Assembly: GCA_903901055.1 (NCBI GenBank)
Contig: CAIUPO010000076.1
Location: 16,559 to 80,558 of the forward strand
Length of the DNA stretch: 64,000 nt
Reading direction: 5' to 3'
DNA from: an uncultured Bacteroidota bacterium
GTDB taxonomy: Bacteria > Bacteroidota > Bacteroidia > JABEUT01
The notes below the pieces were generated by a model. The model did no database searches. It was not told where the DNA came from and was given only the letters and a program-made list of their open reading frames with translations. Shown in pieces: positions 25,816-33,645 of the stretch. The translations under genes and the position numbers were made by a program. Numbering within the stretch: position 1 is the stretch's first letter; the number at the start of each line of letters is the position of its first letter.

Positions 25816-26835
25816 TGGAAATTACCATTGCAATTGGGCGCATCTATTAAAGCCGTGAGTTACTATATGCCGGAAAAAACCTTGACAAACGAAGAACTGT
25901 CAGTAATTTTTCCGGAGTTCAGTACCGATGAGATATTCAGACGCTCCGGTGTGAAAACACGTCATATTTCTGCTGATAAAGAAATTGCATCTGACATGGC
26001 AGTAGTTGCAGCCGAAAAGCTTTTTTTAGAAAGCGGTATTCCAAAAACGGATATAGGTTTTACTTTGTTTTGTGCCGAAATACTAGACAGAACCGCTCCT
26101 GCCACAGCCTGCATTTTGCAAGACAGGATTGGACTCCCAAAGAATTCAGGTGCAATGGACATACCAATGGGTTGTTCTGGATTTATGTATGGGTTGTTAC
26201 TTGCCAAATCACTTGTGTGCAGCAATGCGGTGGATAATGTTCTCCTTCTCACGGGCGAGTGTGAAACTAAAACAATCCACCCTCAAGACCACGAGTTACG
26301 TATGATTTTTGGTGATGGAATGGCTGCAACTGTTGTTAGTAAAACGGACAACAATAATATTGGAGACTTTGTAATTGGAACTGACGGCAGCGGTTGGGAA
26401 AACCTTGCCGTGAGAGGTTGTAACGCGAGAGAGTTGGTAACTGCTGAATGGTTAAAAGAAAATGAATCTGCTGGTGGAATGCCTTACGGAAGGCTCACTA
26501 TGAATGGAACTGAAATATTGAACTTCACCTTGAAGAATGTTCCAAAAATGGTTAATGAAGTTTTGGAAAAAGAGAAACTCACTATGGACAATATTAACCT
26601 CGTAATTTTTCACCAAGCAAGCGGATTTATGCTGGAAGTACTCAGAAGAAAAATGAAAATACCTAAAGAAAAATTCTTTACTAATATTCAAGATAAAGCA
26701 AACACAGTTTCGGCTACTATACCCATCGCTTTGAGAGATGCTATAGATGCAGGACTTACAAAAAAAGGCGACAAAGTATTGCTGGCAGGCTTTGGTATTG
26801 GCTATTCATGGGGAGCAACTATAATTACTATTTAA
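25813..26835 (+). CDS. 3-oxoacyl-ACP synthase III (KASIII), copy 1
   Basis: The catalytic triad is intact: C121 (PMGCSGFMYG), H267 (VIFHQAS) and N297 (KANTVSAT). KASIII enzymes condense an acyl-CoA with malonyl-ACP. The 340-aa length is normal. All available starts (25813, 25828, 25834) are TTG; the last gives MGASIKAVSYYMPEK and fits the fold best, but the track coordinate is kept. A separate, dedicated ACP follows 10 nt after the stop and a second KASIII after that, so this is a specialised copy and not the housekeeping fabH. Confidence 0.9.
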   Translation: MWKLPLQLGASIKAVSYYMPEKTLTNEELSVIFPEFSTDEIFRRSGVKTRHISADKEIASDMAVVAAEKLFLESGIPKTDIGFTLFCAEILDRTAPATACILQDRIGLPKNSGAMDIPMGCSGFMYGLLLAKSLVCSNAVDNVLLLTGECETKTIHPQDHELRMIFGDGMAATVVSKTDNNNIGDFVIGTDGSGWENLAVRGCNARELVTAEWLKENESAGGMPYGRLTMNGTEILNFTLKNVPKMVNEVLEKEKLTMDNINLVIFHQASGFMLEVLRRKMKIPKEKFFTNIQDKANTVSATIPIALRDAIDAGLTKKGDKVLLAGFGIGYSWGATIITI

Positions 26836-26845
26836 TTTAAGATAT

Positions 26846-27091
26846 ATGGACATAAATGAATTAATAGGAAAACTACAAGGGGAATTTGAAGACATCCCAC
26901 CCGGAACTTTAAAACCAGAATCTAAAATTTCAGATATTGAAGGCTGGGGTTCAATGCATGCATTGATAGTTATTGCTCTTGCAGATACAGATTATGGTGT
27001 AACCATTAAAGGCGATGAACTCCGTAAAGTACAATCGGTGCAGGAATTGTATGATTTGATTATTGAAAAACAAAAAAACCCTTCCGAGTAA
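26846..27091 (+). CDS. Acyl carrier protein, divergent
   Basis: The 81-aa protein has the size and helical pattern of an ACP. The phosphopantetheine site appears as GWGSMHALIVI, with Ser36 in the expected place but Gly instead of the usual Asp of the DSL motif. The acidic character of helix II is also reduced. It sits between two KASIII genes (10 nt after the first, 8 nt before the second) and is almost certainly their carrier. Seen: size, Ser, context. Inferred: that it is modified by a phosphopantetheinyl transferase. Confidence 0.85.
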   Translation: MDINELIGKLQGEFEDIPPGTLKPESKISDIEGWGSMHALIVIALADTDYGVTIKGDELRKVQSVQELYDLIIEKQKNPSE

Positions 27092-27099
27092 ATTAGAAT

Positions 27100-28155
27100 A
27101 TGGCATTTTTTTCAGTAGAAAATATTCGCATTAAAGGTATTGGTGCAGCCGTTCCAAAGAAAGAAATTTCCAATTGGGACTATACATACATTTCGGAATC
27201 GGATAGAAAACTGTTGATAAAAACTACCGGCGTTGAAAAGCGCAGAACAATTGGTGATAGTGGTGTTACCGAAACTGACCTTGCTAAAGCTGCTGCTGAA
27301 AAATTACTCATTGAAACAAATACATCTAAGGACGAAATTGAAATTTTAGTTTTTGTTTCGCAAACACCCGATTACTTTTTACCCGCGAGCAGCATACTTC
27401 TCCAAAACAGGTTGGGCCTGAAAAAAAGCTGCATGGCTTTTGATATTAATCTCGGATGCTCTGGATATGTTTACGGTCTTTCAGCAATCTCTTCAATTAT
27501 GAGTAGCGGAAAGTTTAAGAAAGGGCTTTTATTGGCTGGCGATACCTCTACAATTGGTACTCCCTGGGAAGATAAAAGCGTGTATCCATTGTTTGGTGAT
27601 TCAGGTACTGCAACCTTGCTTGAATACGATGAAACAGCAGCAAAAACCACGTTCAGTTTGAATTCGGATGGTTCGGGATATGAAGCAATAATAGTACGCG
27701 ATGGCGGAACAAGAAGTCCTTATACAAGGGAATCATTTGACTTAAAAGAAAGGAATCAGGGAGTGATACGAGCAGACCGAAACCTGGAGCTGAATGGAAT
27801 GGAAGTATTTAATTTCTCGGTAACCGTAGTGCCGAAACATCTCGATGAGTTTTTACAAAAAACTGCTACTACTCCCGATTCGTATGACTTTTTTGTAATG
27901 CATCAGGCTAATATGCTGATGAATGAAACTATTCGAAAAAAATTAAAATTCCCGCGAGAGAAAGTTCCCTATTCAATTCAAAAATTTGGGAATACAAGTT
28001 CAGGCTCTATTCCTCTCACCATTGCTTCTGAGTTGAAAGATACGGTTGCCGGTGAGAAAACATTTTTAATGTCAGGCTTTGGTGTTGGCTTATCCTGGGC
28101 TACTGTTTCATTAAAAACGAATAATTTAATTTGTACTGATATAGTTGAAATATAA
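27100..28155 (+). CDS. 3-oxoacyl-ACP synthase III (KASIII), copy 2
   Basis: The triad C120 (INLGCSGYVYG), H268 (FVMHQAN) and N298 (FGNTSSGSIP) is complete. The 351-aa protein is closer to classical FabH in its motifs than copy 1. Its start ATG lies 8 nt after the ACP stop and its stop is 2 nt before the SDR start. Two KASIII proteins around one ACP suggest either two rounds of condensation or a heterodimer. Confidence 0.92.
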   Translation: MAFFSVENIRIKGIGAAVPKKEISNWDYTYISESDRKLLIKTTGVEKRRTIGDSGVTETDLAKAAAEKLLIETNTSKDEIEILVFVSQTPDYFLPASSILLQNRLGLKKSCMAFDINLGCSGYVYGLSAISSIMSSGKFKKGLLLAGDTSTIGTPWEDKSVYPLFGDSGTATLLEYDETAAKTTFSLNSDGSGYEAIIVRDGGTRSPYTRESFDLKERNQGVIRADRNLELNGMEVFNFSVTVVPKHLDEFLQKTATTPDSYDFFVMHQANMLMNETIRKKLKFPREKVPYSIQKFGNTSSGSIPLTIASELKDTVAGEKTFLMSGFGVGLSWATVSLKTNNLICTDIVEI

Positions 28156-28157
28156 GA

Positions 28158-28907
28158 ATGACTACACCATTCCATTTAACAAATAAAACCATATTTATAA
28201 CCGGAGCTTCCTCCGGTATTGGAAAGCAAATTGCTATTTCATGCAGTGAGATGGGTGCTAAGGTTATCATAAGCGGAAGAGATGAAAAAAGACTGAGCGA
28301 GACTTTTTCACAATTGAAAGGAGAAGGACATTTAAGCTATGTTTCGGAGTTGACAGATGAAACTAAACGCAATGAACTTATTGATAAACTTCCCTCTATT
28401 GACGGCTTTGTTCATTCGGCTGGAATAGTGTTACCCGTTCCCGTAAAATTTATTGCCGAGAAACATTTACGGACTGTTATGGGAATTAATTTTGAGTCTG
28501 CTGTGCTTACTGTTGCGAGACTTCTCAAAAATAAAAAGCTTAATGAAAAGGCATCTCTCGTTTTCTTTTCTTCCGTTTCGGTAAATCATCCTTATAGCGG
28601 CGGTTCTTTATATACTGCTTCCAAAGGGGCTATTGAGGCATACAGCAAAAATCTTGCGCTCGAGATATATCAGAAAAGGATGCGTTCGAATGTAATTATC
28701 CCTGCAATGATTAGAACTCCATTATATGAGGAAACAATCAACCAGGGAATGTACAGAAATGTGGAAGAGTATGAAAGCAAATACCCTCTTGGGATAGGCC
28801 GACCTGAAGATGTTGCGAATGCTGCAATTTATCTCTTGTCGGAGGCCTCGAGTTGGGTTACTGGAACTAATTTATTACTGGATGGTGGCTTCACAATCGG
28901 AAAATAA
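28158..28907 (+). CDS. Short-chain dehydrogenase/reductase (FabG-like)
   Basis: The Rossmann motif TGASSGIGKQI and the catalytic Ser (FFSSVS) with YTASKGA (YxxxK) identify an active SDR of 249 aa. The end LLDGGFTIGK is the usual FabG-type tail. In this setting it would reduce the 3-oxoacyl-ACP made by the KASIII pair to 3-hydroxyacyl-ACP. No dehydratase or enoyl reductase is adjacent, so the product may stay at the hydroxyacyl stage. Confidence 0.93.
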   Translation: MTTPFHLTNKTIFITGASSGIGKQIAISCSEMGAKVIISGRDEKRLSETFSQLKGEGHLSYVSELTDETKRNELIDKLPSIDGFVHSAGIVLPVPVKFIAEKHLRTVMGINFESAVLTVARLLKNKKLNEKASLVFFSSVSVNHPYSGGSLYTASKGAIEAYSKNLALEIYQKRMRSNVIIPAMIRTPLYEETINQGMYRNVEEYESKYPLGIGRPEDVANAAIYLLSEASSWVTGTNLLLDGGFTIGK

Positions 28908-28965
28908 AACATATAACTATATATGTGTTGGAGTTAATAACCCATGCTTAAATTTATTAAGCTAC

Positions 28966-28973
28966 TATATTTG
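28966..28973 (+). promoter_or_regulatory. Possible -7 box (TATATTTG) ahead of the small lipoprotein
   Basis: TATATTTG lies 22 nt before the ATG at 28996 in the 88-nt gap after the SDR gene. No -33 match was seen. Confidence 0.35.
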
Positions 28974-28995
28974 TTTATAAATAAATAGAAATTAG

Positions 28996-29307
28996 ATGGT
29001 AAAACAATTATTAGCCATTAGTATGTTTATTATCCTACTTAACGGATGTAATTCGCAAACTGAAAAAATGCTTGGCACATGGGTGGGTGGGTGCAATAAT
29101 AAAATAGATACCATTATTATTAGTAAAACATCAAATGATAAAGAATATCAAATAAATCTAAATGGAGTTAAAAGGAATGGTAAAATTTCTGGTAATGAAT
29201 TGTTGGTTCCTGTTGTGGATATAAATATAGAGTTTTACTACGACGATGAAACAAACAAACTAATTTCAAAAGAGGTAACAACTATGTGTAGCATTCAAAG
29301 AAAATAA
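28996..29307 (+). CDS. Small hypothetical lipoprotein
   Basis: The 103-aa product has a short signal sequence ending in the lipobox LNGC (Cys18), followed by a small beta-rich domain (MLGTWVGGC, EFYYDDETNKL). A TWxG/C start of this kind is common in small Bacteroidota lipoproteins of lipocalin-like shape, but no family is recognised. It sits between the SDR and GT2 genes and is more AT-rich than either. Its relation to the acyl module is unknown. Confidence 0.7.
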   Translation: MVKQLLAISMFIILLNGCNSQTEKMLGTWVGGCNNKIDTIIISKTSNDKEYQINLNGVKRNGKISGNELLVPVVDINIEFYYDDETNKLISKEVTTMCSIQRK

Positions 29308-29318
29308 AATGAGTTGAA

Positions 29319-30248
29319 ATGGCTGAACAACCAAAGAAAATATCTGTCGTGATACCCGTTTATAATGCATCATCGGTGCTTTATGAATTGCAAAAAAAGA
29401 TTGAATCAGTTTTTTCTGAAATAGCAACACCTTACCAGCTTGTTTTTGTAGATGATTGCTCTAAAGATGACAGTTGGAGCGTGATTAAGGACATTAAAAG
29501 CAAATTTCCCGATAAAATAACTGCTATCAGGCTGGCCAAAAATTTCGGTCAACATAATGCCATTTCGTGTGGGTTTCATTATTGCGCAGGAGATTATGTA
29601 ATTACTATGGATGATGATATGCAGCATCCTGCAGAAGAAATTCCTAAGCTTATTAAATGTGCCGTAGAAACTGGTGCCGATTTAGTATATGGTATTTCCG
29701 ACAACTACAAAAGGTCAATGGCCCGGAATGCATTTAGCAGATTATTTAAAGTCACTACACGAATGTCCTCAACAAGTACTTCGGAAGGTTCTTCATTCCG
29801 ATTACTGAAAAAAAGTCTGGTAAAAAAAATCATTAGCCACAACCAGCAATTCGTATTTATAGATGAACTAGCCTCCTGGTACACTTCAAATATCCAATTT
29901 GTTAATGTCACACACAATACTTCTGCACTTAAAGAATCGAGATATACAGGTTCAAAATTAATGCGGCTTTACTTTAATCTCGTCTTCGGATACAATGGCA
30001 CACTATTAAAAATTATCACCTATTTAGGAATTTCGTCCTCCTTTATTTCATTTTTAGTAGGTGTATTTTTCCTGATCAAAAAGATATTTTTCAACGTACG
30101 CGTTGGATTTACAGGTATTGTTGTGAGCATTACATTTACCGCAGGAGTTATACTCCTAAGTATTGGTATCATTGGAGAATATATGCGGAGAATGTACAAC
30201 ATTCTGAATGCACAGCCACAGCATTCAATTGGCGAAATTTTAGAATAA
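29319..30248 (+). CDS. GT2 polyprenyl-phosphate glycosyltransferase (GtrB/ArnC/DPM1 type)
   Basis: The 309-aa protein has the GT-A opening ISVVIPVYNASSVLYEL, the DDCSKDDSW and MDDDMQHPAEEIPKLI (DxD) motifs, and two C-terminal membrane segments (about 228-255 and 262-290). This arrangement is that of enzymes which transfer a sugar from a nucleotide donor to undecaprenyl phosphate for use outside the membrane. Two nt separate its stop from the GNAT gene, so these two genes work together. Confidence 0.9.
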   Translation: MAEQPKKISVVIPVYNASSVLYELQKKIESVFSEIATPYQLVFVDDCSKDDSWSVIKDIKSKFPDKITAIRLAKNFGQHNAISCGFHYCAGDYVITMDDDMQHPAEEIPKLIKCAVETGADLVYGISDNYKRSMARNAFSRLFKVTTRMSSTSTSEGSSFRLLKKSLVKKIISHNQQFVFIDELASWYTSNIQFVNVTHNTSALKESRYTGSKLMRLYFNLVFGYNGTLLKIITYLGISSSFISFLVGVFFLIKKIFFNVRVGFTGIVVSITFTAGVILLSIGIIGEYMRRMYNILNAQPQHSIGEILE

Positions 30249-30249
30249 T

Positions 30250-30930
30250 ATGCTCATCCGCAAGTACGGAATTACCCTTAAAAGACTCAAGGAAGAAGAC
30301 ATTGAACTAGTGCGTCAAAAACGTAATTCGGCTAACATACGCAATACGATGGCTTATCGTGAGGAGATTACACCCGAGATGCAGAAAAAATGGTTCAATT
30401 CTATCAACAATAAATACAATGGCTACTTTGTCATCATTCATGAGGGTAAGAAAATTGGGCTCATTAATGGCAAAAACATCGACTTTGAAAAGAGAACTTG
30501 CGAAGGCGGAATTTTTATTTGGGATGAACATTATATCAAGAGTGTTATTCCTGCACTTGCTTCAATTATGATGAACGACTGGACTTTTCTCATTATTAAT
30601 TTCAATGCCATTTATGCAAAGGTTCTTACTGAAAATAAAGATGCCCTGACCTATGATAAACTTATGGGATATGAGCCATGCGAGCCTTTGAATGAAGAGA
30701 AAGGTGTGCAGTGGTTAGTCTTGCGAAAAGAGAATTATATACATAAAATAAACCTTATCAGAAAAAGCCTTTTGCCGGCTTTTGGAGATATTGAGCCTTT
30801 GAACCCTCAGGATGTAGATGCCTCCGATGATTTAGGTAAAGAAATAGATCAGTTTTATAAAGGTCTTTCGCCCGATATTCAGGAAAAAGCCGATGAGTTA
30901 TTAAATCGGGCAAGAAAATCTCAAAAATAA
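30250..30930 (+). CDS. GNAT-family sugar N-acyltransferase-like protein
   Basis: The 226-aa product opens with GITLKRLKEEDIELVRQKRN and EEITPEMQKKWF, the pattern of RimJ/PseH-type GNAT enzymes that acylate amino sugars in surface glycans. The expected fold runs to about residue 170; the last 50 residues are an acidic/basic tail of unknown role. Being next to a GT2 and downstream of KASIII-ACP-KASIII-SDR, it is a good candidate for moving the hydroxyacyl group from ACP to a sugar amine. That role is inference. Confidence 0.78.
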   Translation: MLIRKYGITLKRLKEEDIELVRQKRNSANIRNTMAYREEITPEMQKKWFNSINNKYNGYFVIIHEGKKIGLINGKNIDFEKRTCEGGIFIWDEHYIKSVIPALASIMMNDWTFLIINFNAIYAKVLTENKDALTYDKLMGYEPCEPLNEEKGVQWLVLRKENYIHKINLIRKSLLPAFGDIEPLNPQDVDASDDLGKEIDQFYKGLSPDIQEKADELLNRARKSQK

Positions 30931-30942
30931 GTCCCGAAATAC

Positions 30943-30950
30943 TACATTTG
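30943..30950 (+). promoter_or_regulatory. Possible -7 box (TACATTTG) ahead of the fused E1 gene
   Basis: TACATTTG lies 20 nt before the ATG at 30971, in the short gap after the GNAT stop. No -33 partner. Confidence 0.35.
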
Positions 30951-30970
30951 CACTTTAACTACAAGCGGAT

Positions 30971-33058
30971 ATGCCCCAGACTATGACTGCCAAAAGTGAA
31001 TCTGTAGGTTCTGTACCTGTAAACTCTGTAATCAGGGCGTTTGAACTGATGTGCACAGCAAAGGCAATGACTGAGATTTTTGAAAAGAATGCCTCGGTTA
31101 CCAGTAAATATGTTCATGCAACTTCACGTGGGCATGAGGCTGTGCAGATAGCATTGGGACTTCAGCTAAAACCACAGGATTACCTTAGTGCCTATTACCG
31201 CGATGATAGTATTCTACTTTCCATTGGAATGACACCTTATGAGCTTATGCTACAGTTAATGGCAAAAGCAGATGACCCATTTTCAGGTGGAAGAACTTAT
31301 TATTGCCATCCAAGTTTAAGGCGCGACAATATGCCTAAAATCCCTCACCAGTCATCAGCGACAGGTATGCAGGCAATACCAACTACAGGTATTGCAATGG
31401 GAATTCAATATCAGGAAAAAAGGGGATTACTTCCCTCCTATTCCGATGGAAAGCCAATTGTTGTTTGCTCTTTCGGAGATGGTTCAGTAACGGAAGGCGA
31501 AGTTGCCGAAGCTTTCCAGATGGCGGTGCTTAAAAAGCTTCCTATACTTTACCTAGTCCAGGATAATGATTGGGATATTTCCGCTACCGGAAAGGAAACA
31601 AGAGCAATGGATGCGGTGGAATATGCCAAAGGCTTCAAAGGACTTGAAACACGTAGCATTGACGGTACAGATTTTATGCGAAGTTTCCAAACTTTGCGCG
31701 ATGTTATACATACAATTCGTGAAGAACGCAGACCATTTTTAGTTCATGCGAAAGTTCCACTGCTTAACCATCACACTTCGGGCGTAAGAAAAGAATGGTA
31801 TCGCGCCGATTTGGAAGAAGCTGCCAAGCGCGACCCATACCCAAGATTAAAAAGTCAATTATTGATTGCGGGATTTAATACTGAGAAGATAAAACAAATT
31901 GAAGAAAAGGAAACCAAGGCAGTTGAAGAAGCCTACCAACAAGCATTAAAAGCGGCTGACCCGAAACCCGAAGATTTATTTAAACATGATTTTGCACCTA
32001 CTCCGGTTACCGAAGAAAAAGGTATTCGTGAACCGGAAGGAGGAGAAAAAAAAGTAATGGTAGACTGTGCACTTTTTGCCATTCGGGAACTAATGGAAAA
32101 GCACACTGAATGTTTATTCTACGGCCAGGATGTGGGAGGACGCTTAGGCGGAGTATTTCGTGAAGCAGCAACATTAGCACAACAATTTGGTGACGACAGA
32201 GTATTCAATACTCCGATACAAGAAGCATTTATTGTTGGAAGTACCGTGGGCATGTCAGCTACCGGTTGCAAACCAATTGTAGAAATTCAATTTGCAGATT
32301 ATATCTGGCCCGGACTTAATCAACTTTTTACCGAGGTAAGCCGTTCTTGTTATTTAACAAACGGGAAATGGCCGGTGAGTTGTATTATCCGTGTCCCTAT
32401 TGGTGCTTATGGCAGTGGAGGTCCCTATCATTCTTCCAGTGTAGAATCAATATTGACAAATATTCGCGGTATAAAAATTGCATACCCTTCTACAGGAGCA
32501 GATTTGAAAGGCTTGTTGAAATCTGCTTATTATGACCCTAACCCGGTTGTTATGCTGGAGCATAAGGGACTTTACTGGTCAAAGATAAAGGGTACTGAAG
32601 ATGCAAAGACAGTCGAACCTGATGCAGAATACATTATTCCATTTGGGAAAGGCAGATTAGTTCAGAGTGCCGAGGCATCCAAAAAAAATCCAACCCTATC
32701 AATAATCACTTATGGCATGGGAGTTTATTGGGCAAAGAATGCAGCTAAAAACTTCCCTGGCAAGATTGAAATTATTGACTTGCGTACACTTTATCCGTTA
32801 GATGAAGAAATGATTTTTGCTTCAGTAAAAAAACATAGTCGTTGTTTGGTGGTAACTGAAGAACCTGTTAATAATGGATTTTCGCAATCAATAGCATCTC
32901 GGATACAACAAAACTGTTTTGAATATTTGGATGCACCAGTTACTGTAATTGGTTCGAAAAATATGCCTGCCGTTCCACTTAACACAATACTTGAACAGAC
33001 CATGCTGCCTAATGCTGACAAGGTGTCCGCAGCCATTGAAAAAATATTAGCCTACTAA
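30971..33058 (+). CDS. Fused alpha-beta E1 component of 2-oxoacid dehydrogenase
   Basis: The 695-aa protein joins an E1-alpha domain (about 20-335; thiamine diphosphate motif GDGSVTEGEVAEAF with the matching QDND) to an E1-beta domain (about 355-695; GQDVGGRLGGVFREA, NTPIQEAFIVG, SSVESILTNIRGIK). Such fusions occur widely in Bacteroidota as branched-chain 2-oxoacid dehydrogenase E1. The enzyme decarboxylates 2-oxoacids and acylates the E2 lipoyl group. No E2 or E3 gene is near. It could supply branched acyl-CoA primers for KASIII, but this is only suggested by proximity. Confidence 0.93.
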   Translation: MPQTMTAKSESVGSVPVNSVIRAFELMCTAKAMTEIFEKNASVTSKYVHATSRGHEAVQIALGLQLKPQDYLSAYYRDDSILLSIGMTPYELMLQLMAKADDPFSGGRTYYCHPSLRRDNMPKIPHQSSATGMQAIPTTGIAMGIQYQEKRGLLPSYSDGKPIVVCSFGDGSVTEGEVAEAFQMAVLKKLPILYLVQDNDWDISATGKETRAMDAVEYAKGFKGLETRSIDGTDFMRSFQTLRDVIHTIREERRPFLVHAKVPLLNHHTSGVRKEWYRADLEEAAKRDPYPRLKSQLLIAGFNTEKIKQIEEKETKAVEEAYQQALKAADPKPEDLFKHDFAPTPVTEEKGIREPEGGEKKVMVDCALFAIRELMEKHTECLFYGQDVGGRLGGVFREAATLAQQFGDDRVFNTPIQEAFIVGSTVGMSATGCKPIVEIQFADYIWPGLNQLFTEVSRSCYLTNGKWPVSCIIRVPIGAYGSGGPYHSSSVESILTNIRGIKIAYPSTGADLKGLLKSAYYDPNPVVMLEHKGLYWSKIKGTEDAKTVEPDAEYIIPFGKGRLVQSAEASKKNPTLSIITYGMGVYWAKNAAKNFPGKIEIIDLRTLYPLDEEMIFASVKKHSRCLVVTEEPVNNGFSQSIASRIQQNCFEYLDAPVTVIGSKNMPAVPLNTILEQTMLPNADKVSAAIEKILAY

Positions 33059-33067
33059 AATTTATTT

Positions 33068-33631
33068 ATGAAATACGTTTCATTCGTTTTATTTTTCTTT
33101 TCTGCGCTTGTTGTTTTAAATAATACTTCCTGCTCTTCAGGGAACAAACATCCGAGGGAAACCCAAATGCTGGACAGTATGCAAATACTGGTGATTAAAG
33201 CAGATTCGGCCATGAAGACAATTGACACTTCAAAGATTGCAACCTATGCTGATCATATAAATAAGGATATGCAAATGATTCCTTTGTTTCATGCAGACAG
33301 TATGAGTCCCGGGGCTGCCCAGATTTTCCGTAATTTTAATGGAGTACGTTGGCAACTGCTTACTGTAACAGGAAAAAGAGGACCTCTTTTAAATGAACTA
33401 GGTAAATCACAAAAGCAATTAAGCCACTTAAGTCACGATATAAAAAACAACCTTGTCACCGGAGATAGCGTGCAATTTTATGTTGCTTTTGAAACTAAAA
33501 AAGCTGCAGAATTAGTGCAGACCTCAGCTTATTCTATCGATATGCTTAAAAAGCAATTGCCCGAATATGAAATGCTTGCACCAAAAGCTGATTCACTGAT
33601 TTCGCTGCTTAAGGAGCATAAGAAGTTTTAA
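33068..33631 (+). CDS. Hypothetical lipoprotein with helical domain
   Basis: The 187-aa product has a hydrophobic signal ending NNTSC, a Bacteroidota-type lipobox, then a largely helical mature part (repeated KADSAM, KQLSHLSHDIKNNL). No family recognised. It begins 9 nt after the E1 stop and ends 14 nt before the TPR gene, so the three may be on one message. Confidence 0.75.
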   Translation: MKYVSFVLFFFSALVVLNNTSCSSGNKHPRETQMLDSMQILVIKADSAMKTIDTSKIATYADHINKDMQMIPLFHADSMSPGAAQIFRNFNGVRWQLLTVTGKRGPLLNELGKSQKQLSHLSHDIKNNLVTGDSVQFYVAFETKKAAELVQTSAYSIDMLKKQLPEYEMLAPKADSLISLLKEHKKF

Positions 33632-33645
33632 AATTTTCACTCCCA

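Noticed and set aside
30971-33058. Possible gene fusion artefact in the E1 protein
   Set aside because: Fused alpha-beta E1 proteins are common in Bacteroidota, the linker is in frame and both domains are complete.
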